This document shows, in pieces, positions 52,869 through 61,798 of a stretch of 64,000 nt of DNA; position 1 is the stretch's first letter; every line of letters starts with the position of its first letter. The DNA is from Cupriavidus pauculus. GTDB lineage: Bacteria; Pseudomonadota; Gammaproteobacteria; Burkholderiales; Burkholderiaceae. Below the pieces are notes generated by a model. It saw only the letters and a program-made list of their open reading frames with translations, made no database searches and was not told where the DNA came from. Position numbers and translations under genes: made by a program. The DNA lies in the NCBI RefSeq assembly GCF_008693385.1, contig NZ_CP044067.1, positions 930,001 to 994,000 of the forward strand, read 5' to 3'.

Positions 52869-53276
52869 ATGACCCTTGCGATCGATCGCATCGACCACAT
52901 CGTCCTCAACGTGAAGGACGTCGAAACCAGCGCCGCGTGGTATCAGCGCGTGCTGGGCATGCAACGCGAAGACTTCCCGTCGCGCACAGGCCCGCGCGTG
53001 TCCGTCAAGTTCGGCCAGCAGAAGATCAACCTGCGCCCGATCGACGAAGACACGGTTGCGTGGTTCACGGGCGTGAACCCGACATCGGGCAGCGACGACC
53101 TCTGTTTCATCACGCGGATGCCGCCCAATGAAGTGGTCGCGCATTTCCTCGCGCACGAGGTGCCCGTGGAGGCCGGCCCGGCGCAGCGCACCGGCGCGCT
53201 CGGCCCAATGAATTCGGTCTACTGCCGGGATCCCGATGGCAACCTCATCGAGGTCGCCAGCTATCCCCCGGCCTGA
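52869..53276 (+). CDS. VOC family protein
   Basis: 135 residues, a single glyoxalase/bleomycin-resistance fold: RIDHIVLNVKDVETSAAWYQRVLGM with the metal-ligand His of the first strand, RVSVKFGQQKINLRP and MNSVYCRDPDGNLIEVASY with the C-terminal Glu ligand. Could be a lyase, isomerase or dioxygenase-like enzyme. Lies after a LysR gene on the same strand. Confidence 0.9.
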   Translation: MTLAIDRIDHIVLNVKDVETSAAWYQRVLGMQREDFPSRTGPRVSVKFGQQKINLRPIDEDTVAWFTGVNPTSGSDDLCFITRMPPNEVVAHFLAHEVPVEAGPAQRTGALGPMNSVYCRDPDGNLIEVASYPPA

Positions 53277-53288
53277 GACACCGAAACG

Positions 53289-53519
53289 TCAGCGATTGCC
53301 GTCCAGCAGGTCGTTGAGCATCTCGTCGAACGTCGCCTGCGCGTCTTCCAGCGCCTGCAGTGCGGCATCGAACGTTTGCAACGCCAGCTTCGATGGCTTG
53401 CCCGCGCCCTCTGGCGGATACTGACTTTGCAAGGCGGTAAAGGCGACCTGTACCTGCCGCGTGGCGGCCACCACGCGCTCCATTGCCTGCGCCTCCTCGG
53501 CGCGCTTCTGTTCGTCCAT
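53289..53519 (-). CDS. Small soluble helical protein (hypothetical)
   Basis: 76 residues, predicted almost entirely helical with coiled-coil character (EEAQAMERVVAATRQVQVAFTALQ, then LQTFDAALQALEDAQATFDEML). No recognised domain, signal peptide or Cys. Codon use is like its neighbours. It converges with the VOC gene, 12 bp between stops. Confidence 0.65.
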   Translation of the reverse strand: MDEQKRAEEAQAMERVVAATRQVQVAFTALQSQYPPEGAGKPSKLALQTFDAALQALEDAQATFDEMLNDLLDGNR

Positions 53520-53606
53520 GGCTGGCCCCCTCGGCCGTGTAATGCCTCAAAGCGCGTATCGTACAAGAACTTGCGCACGAACTTGCGTCAACCACCTGCT
53601 GTCTGA

Positions 53607-54539
53607 ATGGATCCATCACAAAAAACAGGCTTCATGTCATCGAGCCTCATGTCAACACTGATCCGCCGGACGCTCGCCACCACACTCGTCACGGCCGGCG
53701 GCTTCGTCTGCTACTGGACCTACCTCGCGGTCAATCAGGAACGCCTGCTCTTCGACGCAAGGCGCCGTCCGCCCCGCGACCTGCCGGAAGGGATCCTCGC
53801 GTATTCGCATACGGTGCCCGGCGGCATGCTGCGCGGCTACCTGTATCACGCCGGCGACGACGGCGTGGACGACCTGCTGTTCTACCTGCCCGGCCGGGGC
53901 GAGGACGTGCTGGACACGCTCCAGTACGTCAAATGGCTGCCCGACGGCATGGGCTTCGCCACGTTCGACTATCGCGGTCTCGGCCACTCGGACGGCATGC
54001 CCTCGGAGGCCTCGGCCGTGGCCGATGCCAGCCAGTTCCTGCTCCATATCCGCCGCGCGTTCCCCGGCGTGCGCGTGCACGTGGTCGGCCGCTCGCTGGG
54101 CACCGGCGTCGCCATCCAGCTCGCGGACCTGCAGGACTTCGAGAGCCTGCAGCTGATCACGCCCTACGACTCGCTGCTGGAAATCGTGCGCAAGCGCTTT
54201 CCGCTGGTGCCGCTGCGCCAGCTCATGCGTCACCACTTCGATTCGATCTCCCATTGCAAGAAAGTGGTGCAGAGCACAAAGGTCCTGCTGGCCGAGTCCG
54301 ACGCCGTGGTCCCGCACGAGTGCTCGGAGCGCCTGATTGCCGCGTGGCCGGGCCCCGTCGCCCTGCAAACCATCCCCGGCACCGACCATTTCACGATCGT
54401 CGAACGCGAGGAAACCTGGCTGGCATTGTGCGCCTTTGCACGTCAGGTGCCGTCCCAGGCACCCGCAAACACGGTCGCGGCGCCTCCCGCGGATCACACG
54501 GAGGCGGGCGAGCCATTACCGCTCGCTGCGGCGCGGTAG
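53607..54539 (+). CDS. Membrane-anchored alpha/beta hydrolase
   Basis: 310 residues, starting at ATG 53607 or at Met10/Met15. One N-terminal membrane helix (TTLVTAGGFVCYWTYLAV) anchors a periplasmic or cytoplasmic hydrolase. Core motifs are DLLFYLPGRGED, FATFDYRGLGHSDG, the nucleophile elbow VVGRSLGTGVA (Ser), an acid in LLAESDAVVP and the His in GTDHFTIVE. Resembles YhfR/bem46-type hydrolases. The PBP gene starts 10 bp after its stop, so both may be one transcript. Confidence 0.87.
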   Translation: MDPSQKTGFMSSSLMSTLIRRTLATTLVTAGGFVCYWTYLAVNQERLLFDARRRPPRDLPEGILAYSHTVPGGMLRGYLYHAGDDGVDDLLFYLPGRGEDVLDTLQYVKWLPDGMGFATFDYRGLGHSDGMPSEASAVADASQFLLHIRRAFPGVRVHVVGRSLGTGVAIQLADLQDFESLQLITPYDSLLEIVRKRFPLVPLRQLMRHHFDSISHCKKVVQSTKVLLAESDAVVPHECSERLIAAWPGPVALQTIPGTDHFTIVEREETWLALCAFARQVPSQAPANTVAAPPADHTEAGEPLPLAAAR

Positions 54540-54549
54540 AATCGCGGCC

Positions 54550-56610
54550 ATGAAAAGAATCGCAATCTGGACCGCCACCGCCCTCGGCGGGATGGCGGCC
54601 GCCGGTGTGCTGCTCGCCGGCTTCGCCGCGGTGGTCAGCCTGCGGCAACTGCCCTCGATCGACGCGTTGCGCGACTATCGTCCGGACGTGCCGCTGCGCA
54701 TCTTCACCAGCGACAACACGCTGATCGGGGAATTCGGCACCGAGCACCGCGAGTTCATCCCGATCGAGCATATGCCCAAGCGCATGACCGAGGCCCTGCT
54801 CGCGGCGGAGGACGATCAGTTCTACTCGCACGTCGGCGTGGACTTCTCGGGCCTGATCCGCGCGGCGCTCGCCAATATCGGCGAGGGCTATGCGCAGGGC
54901 GCGTCCACGATCACGATGCAGGTCGCGCGCAATTTCTATCTGTCGCGCGAAAAGACGCTGTCCCGCAAGTGGTACGAAATCCTGCTGGCCTGGCAGATCG
55001 ACCGCTCGCTGCCCAAGGACCGCGTGCTCGAGCTCTATATGAACCAGGTCTACCTGGGCGAGCACGCCTATGGTTTCGGCAGCGCCGCGCAGGTCTATTT
55101 CGGCAAGCCGCTCGCGGACCTGTCGATCGCGGAGACCGCGATGCTCGCGGGCCTGCCCAAGGCGCCCTCGACGATGAACCCGGCCGTGAACCTGCCGCGC
55201 GCGACGCGCCGGCAGGAGTACGTGCTCGGCCGCATGCTCTCGCTCGGCATGATCACGCAGGAACAGTACCGCGATGCGCGCGCCGAGAAGATCAGCGTGG
55301 TGACGGACGGCAACGGTCGCTATGCGGGGCACGCCGAATACGTGGCCGAACTCGCGCGCCAGCTCGCGCACGACCGCTTTGGCGACGACGCGTACACGCG
55401 CGGCCTCAACGTCTACACGACGGTGTCGTCCGTGCGGCAGACCATGGCCTATGACGCCGTGCGCGCGGGCATCGACAAGTACGGACAGCGCCATGGCGGG
55501 ACTACCCCACAGGCCGCGCTGATCTCGCTCGACAGCCAGACAGGCGCGATCGAGGCGATGATCGGCGGCTCGGACTTCCAGACCAACCGCTTCAACCATG
55601 CCACGCAGGCGCAGCGCCAGCCGGGCTCCACGTTCAAGCCGTTCATCTACTCGGCCGCCCTCGAGCGTGGTGTTTCGCCGGGCACGCTCATCAACGATGC
55701 GCCGCTCGACGATCCCAAGTGGAACCCGTCCAACGATGACGATCGCTTTGTCGGTCCGATTCCCGTGCGCGAGGCACTGGCCGAGTCGCGCAACCTGCCG
55801 GCCATCCGCACGCTGCGCGAGATCGGCATTCCATATGCGATCGACTACGCGGGCAAGTTCGGGTTCTCGAAGAGCCGCCTGCCACCGTACCTGCCGATGG
55901 CGCTCGGCACCGGCACCACGTCGCCCATGCGCCTGGCTGCCGCCTACGGCGTGTTCGCCAACCACGGGTACCGCGTGGAGCCGTATCTGATCCAGAAGAT
56001 CACCGACGGCGAGGGCAATGTCCTGTTTCAGGCCGATACGGCCGTTGCACCGACGCGCGTGATCTCCGAGCGCAATGCGTTCGTGATGGACAGCCTGCTG
56101 CATAGCGTGGTCGATGCCGGCACCGGCACGGGCGTGCGCCGCTATACGAAGCGTCAGGACGTTGCCGGCAAGACCGGGACGACCAACGATTCGATCGACG
56201 GCTGGTTCGCCGGTTATGCGGGCGAGATCGTCACGGTCGCGTGGATGGGCTTCGACGACAATCGCCCGCTGGGCAAGCGCGAGTTCGGCGCGACCACGGC
56301 GTTGCCGATCTGGGCGGCGTATATGGAAGGCCGGCTCGCGGGCGTGCCCGTGTCGCTGTTCGAGGCGCCGTCGGGCGTCGCGCGGATCAATGGGGACTGG
56401 GCCTATACCGAATATCCGGACGGCGTCCACGCGGTGGCGTCCATCGGCTTTCCGCCGCCCGCGCCCGCGGAGGCCCCGCTCGACGGCGCCACGCCCGCTA
56501 ACGACGGCTTCGGCCCCGCGGCCGTGCGCGATGGCAATGGCGGCGCGGCAACGCCCGCGCTGGGCATGCCCGCCACGAACGCCGCCCCGCGCGGCCCCGG
56601 TCAGCTCTGA
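54550..56610 (+). CDS. Class A penicillin-binding protein (PBP1A-like)
   Basis: 686 residues from ATG 54550. One N-terminal membrane helix, then a glycosyltransferase-51 domain (AAEDDQFYSHVGVDFSG, QGASTITMQVARNFYL, RVLELYMNQVYLGEHAYGFG) and a transpeptidase domain with the active-site SxxK in QPGSTFKPFIYS, SxN in ESRNLPA and KTG in AGKTGTTNDS. Polymerises and cross-links peptidoglycan. It is shorter than typical PBP1A (about 800) and lacks a clear OB domain insert. Ends in an Ala/Pro/Gly tail. Confidence 0.95.
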   Translation: MKRIAIWTATALGGMAAAGVLLAGFAAVVSLRQLPSIDALRDYRPDVPLRIFTSDNTLIGEFGTEHREFIPIEHMPKRMTEALLAAEDDQFYSHVGVDFSGLIRAALANIGEGYAQGASTITMQVARNFYLSREKTLSRKWYEILLAWQIDRSLPKDRVLELYMNQVYLGEHAYGFGSAAQVYFGKPLADLSIAETAMLAGLPKAPSTMNPAVNLPRATRRQEYVLGRMLSLGMITQEQYRDARAEKISVVTDGNGRYAGHAEYVAELARQLAHDRFGDDAYTRGLNVYTTVSSVRQTMAYDAVRAGIDKYGQRHGGTTPQAALISLDSQTGAIEAMIGGSDFQTNRFNHATQAQRQPGSTFKPFIYSAALERGVSPGTLINDAPLDDPKWNPSNDDDRFVGPIPVREALAESRNLPAIRTLREIGIPYAIDYAGKFGFSKSRLPPYLPMALGTGTTSPMRLAAAYGVFANHGYRVEPYLIQKITDGEGNVLFQADTAVAPTRVISERNAFVMDSLLHSVVDAGTGTGVRRYTKRQDVAGKTGTTNDSIDGWFAGYAGEIVTVAWMGFDDNRPLGKREFGATTALPIWAAYMEGRLAGVPVSLFEAPSGVARINGDWAYTEYPDGVHAVASIGFPPPAPAEAPLDGATPANDGFGPAAVRDGNGGAATPALGMPATNAAPRGPGQL

Positions 56611-56754
56611 GCATCGTGCGCGCCCGGCCCACGCCCACGCCCTTGCCCCGGCGCATCGCACCGCCCGCGTGCGCGGCCCGCGCACCGCGCATGCCCCCTG
56701 TTCCGCTGCGCGATCGGCGCACCGGGGCGCGTTCCACCTTAACTTGACGAATCT

Positions 56755-58020
56755 GTGTCCGCCTGGTCTACCCCCCTGATCTGGAGCATCGCGTGCGCCG
56801 CCACGCTCGGCGTGCTGCTGCGCCCGTTCCGTCTGCCCGAATGGTGCTGGGCGATGGCGGGCGCGATTGCGCTCTGTGTCGCGGGCCTGCTGCCGCTGGC
56901 CGACGCGTGGGCCGCGGTGGCGCGCGGGAATGACGTCTATCTGTTCCTCGCGGGCATGATGATCGTCTCCGAACTCGCGCGGAAGACGGGCCTGTTCGAC
57001 CATGTGGCCGCACTCGCGGTACGGCGCGCGCGGGGTTCCGCGCGCAGGCTGTTCGCGCTGGTCTACGGCTTCGGCACCGCCGTCACCATCTTTATGTCGA
57101 ACGACGCCACCGCCGTCGTGCTGACCCCCGCCGTGCTGGCCGCCACGCGTGCCGCCCGCGTAAAGCATCCCCTGCCCTATCTGTTCGCCTGCGCGTTCAT
57201 CGCCAACGCGGCGAGCTTCGCGCTGCCGATCTCGAACCCCGCCAACCTCGTGCTGTTCGGCGAACGCATGCCACCGCTGGCCGCATGGCTGGCGCGCTTC
57301 ACGCTGCCATCGATCATCGCGATCGTCGTAACGTTCGCGGTCCTCTACTGGACGCAACGCGAGGCACTGGCCGAACGCATCGCGGAAGACGTCCCCACCC
57401 CACCGTTGACGCTGCAGGCATGGCTGACCACCGCGGGCATCGTCATCACGGGCATGGCGTTGCTGACCGCATCGCTACTCGGCCGCGACCTGGGCTGGCC
57501 CTCGGCGCTGGGCGGTCTGATCACGCTAGGCGCGGTATCCGTATCGCAGCCGCGGCTGTTCATGCCCGCGGTACGCGAAGTCTCATGGGGCGTGATGCCT
57601 CTTGTGGCCGGGCTGTTCGTGCTGGTAGCGGGCCTGGAGCACACCGGGGTCATTACGCAACTGGCGCACTGGGTGCAATGGCTGTCCTCGCACCCGCACG
57701 ATGTGGCGGGCCATATCGGAACGATCGCGGCAGGCGTGCTGGTCGGCCTCGCCTCCAATATCGTGAACAACCTGCCCGCCGGCCTGATCGCCGCGTCAGC
57801 CCTCTCCGCCGGCCACGCCTCCGAAGCCGTCACCGGCGCGGTACTCATCGGCGTGGACCTCGGCCCCAACCTCTCGGTCACCGGCTCGCTCGCGACACTG
57901 CTGTGGCTGACGGCGCTACGACGCGAGGGACATATGGTTACCGCGATGCAGTTTCTGCGAATCGGCGCAATGGTGACGCCGATCGCGCTGGTGGCGGCAC
58001 TCGCGGCGCAGTTGCTGTAA
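56755..58020 (+). CDS. ArsB/NhaD-type membrane permease
   Basis: 421 residues from GTG 56755 (no ATG near the start; no clear ribosome site). About 11-12 membrane helices with ion-transporter superfamily motifs GNDVYLFLAGMMIVSELARKTGLFDHVA, FMSNDATAVVLTPAVLAATR, ANAASFALPISNPANLVLFG and SNIVNNLPAGL. Closest in style to ArsB arsenite permeases, but no arsR, arsC or other arsenic gene is adjacent, so the transported ion is open. Confidence 0.88.
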   Translation: MSAWSTPLIWSIACAATLGVLLRPFRLPEWCWAMAGAIALCVAGLLPLADAWAAVARGNDVYLFLAGMMIVSELARKTGLFDHVAALAVRRARGSARRLFALVYGFGTAVTIFMSNDATAVVLTPAVLAATRAARVKHPLPYLFACAFIANAASFALPISNPANLVLFGERMPPLAAWLARFTLPSIIAIVVTFAVLYWTQREALAERIAEDVPTPPLTLQAWLTTAGIVITGMALLTASLLGRDLGWPSALGGLITLGAVSVSQPRLFMPAVREVSWGVMPLVAGLFVLVAGLEHTGVITQLAHWVQWLSSHPHDVAGHIGTIAAGVLVGLASNIVNNLPAGLIAASALSAGHASEAVTGAVLIGVDLGPNLSVTGSLATLLWLTALRREGHMVTAMQFLRIGAMVTPIALVAALAAQLL

Positions 58021-58039
58021 GCCCCGCCGCCCGCCTCCG

Positions 58040-59020
58040 TCAGGCGGGCTCACCGCTCCAGACCCGAACCTGATCCACCGCGGCCAAACCGCCGGCAACC
58101 GCCGCCTCCCCAATCACCCGCCCCCAGTACGCCTCCGAACCATCCGCCATCCGCCACGCATGCAACCGGCGCGTGAACAGCTGGAGGTCGTATTCCTCGG
58201 TCACGCCGATCGCCCCGTGCACCGCGTGCGCAATTGACGCCACCGCATGCGCGGCCTCGCTCGCCTGGCACTTGCCCAGCGCCGCCCGCATCGGATCCGG
58301 CAGCCATCCCTCCGCCTGACAAGCCAGCTGCGCCGCCACGCGCGTGGCGGCCACGTGCTCCGCCTGCAGCGCGATCTGATGCTGGATCGCCTGGAACTTT
58401 CCGATATGGCGTCCAAACTGCGCGCGGTCGTTCGCGTACTGCAACGTCAGGTCGAACGCGCGTGTCATCGCGCCGGCGATCAATGCCGTATGCAGCGCCG
58501 CCCCTGCCGTCCGCAACGTGCCGCGCGGTAGCGCAAAGGAAGACGCCCCCTCCGGCGCGCTTCCCGAAATCGTCACCGCGAGGTCACCGTGCGCGCCGGT
58601 CGTCGCCACAGCGGCCGCGTCCCGCGACAGCAGCATCGCGCGATCCCCGTCCTGCACAAGGAACCAGTCGGCCGTGGCCCCTTCGGCCACATACGCGCGC
58701 GCGGCGCCATCCCCCGTGACGAGCGTGATGCGGCCATCGGGCACGGGCACATTGGCCATGTCGAGCAACGCGCGCGCGACCATCGTCTGCGCCAGCGGCA
58801 CCGGCACGGCATACCGCCCCATCGCCACGAGCATGGGCCCGATATCGGCCAAGGTCAGCCCGGCATCGGGCAACAGGCAATCGGCAAACCCGCTCTCTTG
58901 CAGCACGCGCCACAGCGCATCGCAGGATGCCGCGTTGCCCGCCTCGATCTCCCGCACGATCGCGGGCGTGCAATGGTCGCGCAGCAGCGCTTCCAATGCA
59001 TCCGAATACTCGTTATCCAT
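58040..59020 (-). CDS. Acyl-CoA dehydrogenase-like protein, short subunit
   Basis: 326 residues from ATG 59020 (GGGGGA upstream). ACAD fold with C-terminal NDRAQFGRHIGKFQAIQHQIALQAEHVAAT and HAVHGAIGVTEEYDLQLFTRRLHAWRM. The N-terminal half is reduced and lacks the usual FAD/acyl motifs (for example no TEP-like strand), as in the non-catalytic subunit of heterotetrameric ACADs. The gene directly upstream (59034, 13 bp) encodes a complete ACAD, a probable partner. Confidence 0.88.
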   Translation of the reverse strand: MDNEYSDALEALLRDHCTPAIVREIEAGNAASCDALWRVLQESGFADCLLPDAGLTLADIGPMLVAMGRYAVPVPLAQTMVARALLDMANVPVPDGRITLVTGDGAARAYVAEGATADWFLVQDGDRAMLLSRDAAAVATTGAHGDLAVTISGSAPEGASSFALPRGTLRTAGAALHTALIAGAMTRAFDLTLQYANDRAQFGRHIGKFQAIQHQIALQAEHVAATRVAAQLACQAEGWLPDPMRAALGKCQASEAAHAVASIAHAVHGAIGVTEEYDLQLFTRRLHAWRMADGSEAYWGRVIGEAAVAGGLAAVDQVRVWSGEPA

Positions 59021-59033
59021 CACCGTCCCCCGT

Positions 59034-60194
59034 TCAGCGCAGCCCAAGCCCACGCGCGATCATTCCGCGCAGAATCTCGCGGGTGCCGCCGCGCAGCGAG
59101 TAGGTCGGCGAAATCTGGTTCACATACACGCACGTCCGATAGAGATCGGCATCGGCAGCCAATGCCGGATCGTCGCCCAGCGCGGCCTCCGCCAACTCGC
59201 CGATCGACTGCTCGAGTGCCGTGCCGAGGTCCTTGACCAGTGCCGCTTCCACGAGCGGGCTCTCGCCCGCGGCCAGGCGCGCCGTCACCGCGAGCGACAT
59301 GGCGCGCAGCGTGGCCATCTTCGCCAGCAGGCGTCCCACCACAGCCGTGTCCTGCCGGACCGAGGACGACCGCCGCCATGCCGCGAGCCACGCATCGAGC
59401 AACACCACGCTCGAGTAAATCCGCTCCGGCCCGCTGCGCTCGAACGCAAGCTCCGCGTTCACCTGCTCCCACCCCGCCCCCTCACGACCGATCAACGCTT
59501 CGGCTGGCAGCCACACATCGTCGAAGAACACCTCCGAGAAATGCGCATCGCCCGCAAGATCGCGAATGGGCCGCACCGTCACGCCCGGCAACGACAGATC
59601 GACCACCACCTGCGACAACCCCGTCTGCCGATCCCCCGGCTCGCCGGACGTCCGCACGAGCGCCAGCATGTACTGGCACCGGTCCGCATTGGTCGTCCAG
59701 ATCTTGCGGCCATTGAGCCGAAAGCCGCCGCCTTCCACCGCCGTCGCACGCGTCGTCACGCTGGCCAGATCCGACCCCGCATTGGGCTCGCTCATGCCGA
59801 TACAGAAAAAGGCCTCGCCACGGCAGATCCGCGGCAGATAGAACGCGCGCTGCGCCTCGGTGCCATAACGCAGAATCAGCGGCCCGCTCTGCCGGTCCGC
59901 GATCCAGTGCGCGGACACGGGCGCCCCGCACGCCAGCAACTCCTCGACGAGCACGAAGCGCGCAAACGCATCGAGCCCCGCGCCGCCATATGCGCACGGC
60001 AGCGTGACGCCGACCCAGCCACGCGCGGCCAGCGCGCGGCTGAACGCGGGGTCGAAGCCCATCCACGATCGCGCCCGCACGTCGGGCGGCAGCGCGGGCA
60101 GATGATCGCGCAGGAACGCCTTGACCTCCTGCCGGAACGACGACGCCGACGGCGGCAGCGTGGTAAGGGTGAACGTGCCAAAGATATTGGTCAT
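59034..60194 (-). CDS. Acyl-CoA dehydrogenase
   Basis: 386 residues. Motifs: WVGVTLPCAYGGAGLDAFARFVLVEELL, FFCIGMSEPNAGSDLASVTTRAT (FAD/acyl contact), GRKIWTTNADRCQYML and C-terminal GGTREILRGMIARGLGL. Oxidises an acyl-CoA to enoyl-CoA. In an operon with a CoA transferase, a MaoC hydratase and a Bug receptor, forming a plausible pathway from an imported carboxylate to a hydroxyacyl-CoA. Confidence 0.93.
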   Translation of the reverse strand: MTNIFGTFTLTTLPPSASSFRQEVKAFLRDHLPALPPDVRARSWMGFDPAFSRALAARGWVGVTLPCAYGGAGLDAFARFVLVEELLACGAPVSAHWIADRQSGPLILRYGTEAQRAFYLPRICRGEAFFCIGMSEPNAGSDLASVTTRATAVEGGGFRLNGRKIWTTNADRCQYMLALVRTSGEPGDRQTGLSQVVVDLSLPGVTVRPIRDLAGDAHFSEVFFDDVWLPAEALIGREGAGWEQVNAELAFERSGPERIYSSVVLLDAWLAAWRRSSSVRQDTAVVGRLLAKMATLRAMSLAVTARLAAGESPLVEAALVKDLGTALEQSIGELAEAALGDDPALAADADLYRTCVYVNQISPTYSLRGGTREILRGMIARGLGLR

Positions 60195-60215
60195 GGATGC
60201 GTGCGGGATCCCGCC

Positions 60216-61235
60216 TCAGTCGAGCGTCACGCCCGAATCCCCGACGACCTTCCGCCAGCGATCGAGCTCCTGCGTCAGATACTTGCCATACGCCTCCGGC
60301 GACGACCCGCGCGGCTCCGCGCCCTGCAGCGCGAGACTCGCGCGCACGTCGGGCGAGGCCAGTGCCTTCGTCACGGCCGCGTTGAGCTTCCTGACGACCT
60401 CCGGCGGCGTCTTCGCCGGCACCATCATCCCCTGCCATGCGCCCGCCTCGAATCCCGGCATGCCCGACTCCGCAAGCGTCGGCACATCGGGCAGCTGCGC
60501 ACTGCGCGTGCTGCTGGTGACCGCCAGCGCCTTCATGCGCTTGTCGCGGATGAACGGCAGCGACGAATTGATCGTATCGGTCATGAACTGCACCTGTCCG
60601 CTCGCCAGGTCCGTCAGCGCCGGGGCGCTCCCCTTGTACGGCGCATGCACGGCGCTAAGGCCATTCGCCTGCAGCACGAGGAACGCGGTCAGATGCGTGA
60701 CGTTGCCATTGCCTGCGGACCCATAGGTGAACTTGCCCGGATTGGCCTTCACCCACGCCACGAACTCGGGCACCGTGTTCACCGGCACCTGTGCGTTGAC
60801 CTCGAGCACGAGCGGCACGTTGGCTGTCATCGCCACGGGCAGCAGGTCGCGCTTCACGTCATAAGACAGCTTCTTGTAGAGCGCGGGGCTAAGCGCGATG
60901 GACGACGTGTTGTACAGCACCGTGTACCCGTCGGCGGGCGCCTTGGCCACGATCTCGTTGCCGATATTGCCGTTGGCCCCGGGACGGTTATCGACCAGCA
61001 CCTGCTGCCCGAGTTCGTCGGACATCTTCTTCGCGATGACGCGCGAGACGAGGTCCGTCGGACCGCCCGGCGGGAACGGCACCACGAGCCGGATCGGCCG
61101 GTCGGGGTAGTCCGATGCGCGCGCGGCGTGCGGCGCGAGGGCCGCGCCCAGCGCGATACCCGTCAGCGCGCGCAGCAGCGTGCGGCGCGACGGTGCGATA
61201 TGGATATGCCCGGCATTTTTGCTCTGGAATGGCAT
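60216..61235 (-). CDS. Bug/TctC family periplasmic receptor
   Basis: 339 residues from ATG 61235 (GGAGGAG upstream); the upstream extension is not homologous. Tat-type signal SRRTLLRALTGIALGAALAP, cleavage near AARA (residue 39). Bug signatures YPDRPIRLVVPFPPGGPTDLVSRVI, VDNRPGANGNIGNEIVAKAPADGYTVLYN and VHAPYKGSAPALTDLASGQ. Probably binds the acid that the neighbouring CoA transferase activates. Confidence 0.93.
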   Translation of the reverse strand: MPFQSKNAGHIHIAPSRRTLLRALTGIALGAALAPHAARASDYPDRPIRLVVPFPPGGPTDLVSRVIAKKMSDELGQQVLVDNRPGANGNIGNEIVAKAPADGYTVLYNTSSIALSPALYKKLSYDVKRDLLPVAMTANVPLVLEVNAQVPVNTVPEFVAWVKANPGKFTYGSAGNGNVTHLTAFLVLQANGLSAVHAPYKGSAPALTDLASGQVQFMTDTINSSLPFIRDKRMKALAVTSSTRSAQLPDVPTLAESGMPGFEAGAWQGMMVPAKTPPEVVRKLNAAVTKALASPDVRASLALQGAEPRGSSPEAYGKYLTQELDRWRKVVGDSGVTLD

Positions 61236-61315
61236 GTCGTGTCTCCTCCGGTAAAAACCGTGACTGCTATGAAGGCAACCAGACGGAGGCGCTCCCCGCG
61301 TGGTTGCCTCCCCCG

Positions 61316-61774
61316 TTACTCCCGTCCCGCCAGCAAGCGCCGCGCGGTGTAAGTCATCACGCATTCGCCGCGCTGGTTGAACACCTCGATCGACGAGTCC
61401 ACCACCGCGCGTCCGCTCTTGGACGTCGGCCGCACGCCCGTCACCGTGACGCGCGCGCCGATGGTGTCCCCCACCAGCACGGGGCCATGGATCTTCTGCG
61501 TGAGCTCAAGCATGGCCAGCCCCGTGCCCTGGATCATCGTCTGCAGGATGAAGCCCTCGATCAGCGCATAGGTCAGCGCCGCCGGCACCGGGCGGCCCTT
61601 GATCGCACCGGCTTCGTATCCGGCTTCGATAAAGATGGCCTCGAGCATGCCCGTGACCGAGATAAAGTTGACGAGGTCGGTCTCCGTGACCGTGCGGCGG
61701 AAGGTCTCGAACACCTGCCCTTCCTTGATGTCCTGCCAGTAGAAGCCTTGTCCAAGGCGTTGCGGTTGCGTCAT
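61316..61774 (-). CDS. MaoC-like enoyl-CoA hydratase
   Basis: 152 residues, single hotdog domain: GQVFETFRRTVTETDLVNFISVTGMLEAIFIEAGYE (hydratase 2 Asp/His region is altered; GM...E rather than GDxNPLH), KIHGPVLVGDTIGARVTVTGVRPTSKSGRAVVDSSIEVFNQRGE. Likely hydrates an enoyl-CoA in the local pathway; the altered motif leaves a thioesterase role possible. 24 bp downstream of the CoA-transferase stop. Confidence 0.85.
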   Translation of the reverse strand: MTQPQRLGQGFYWQDIKEGQVFETFRRTVTETDLVNFISVTGMLEAIFIEAGYEAGAIKGRPVPAALTYALIEGFILQTMIQGTGLAMLELTQKIHGPVLVGDTIGARVTVTGVRPTSKSGRAVVDSSIEVFNQRGECVMTYTARRLLAGRE

Positions 61775-61798
61775 GTCGTCTCCTCTTTATGGATCTGC

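Noticed and set aside
56755..58020. Arsenic resistance operon
   Set aside because: Only an ArsB/NhaD-like permease is present; no ArsR, ArsC, ArsH or ArsM nearby.
58518..61352. 944-codon rightward frame across the ACAD and Bug genes
   Set aside because: Antisense to three well-supported genes with strong ribosome sites; the product is Arg/His/Gln-rich without domains.
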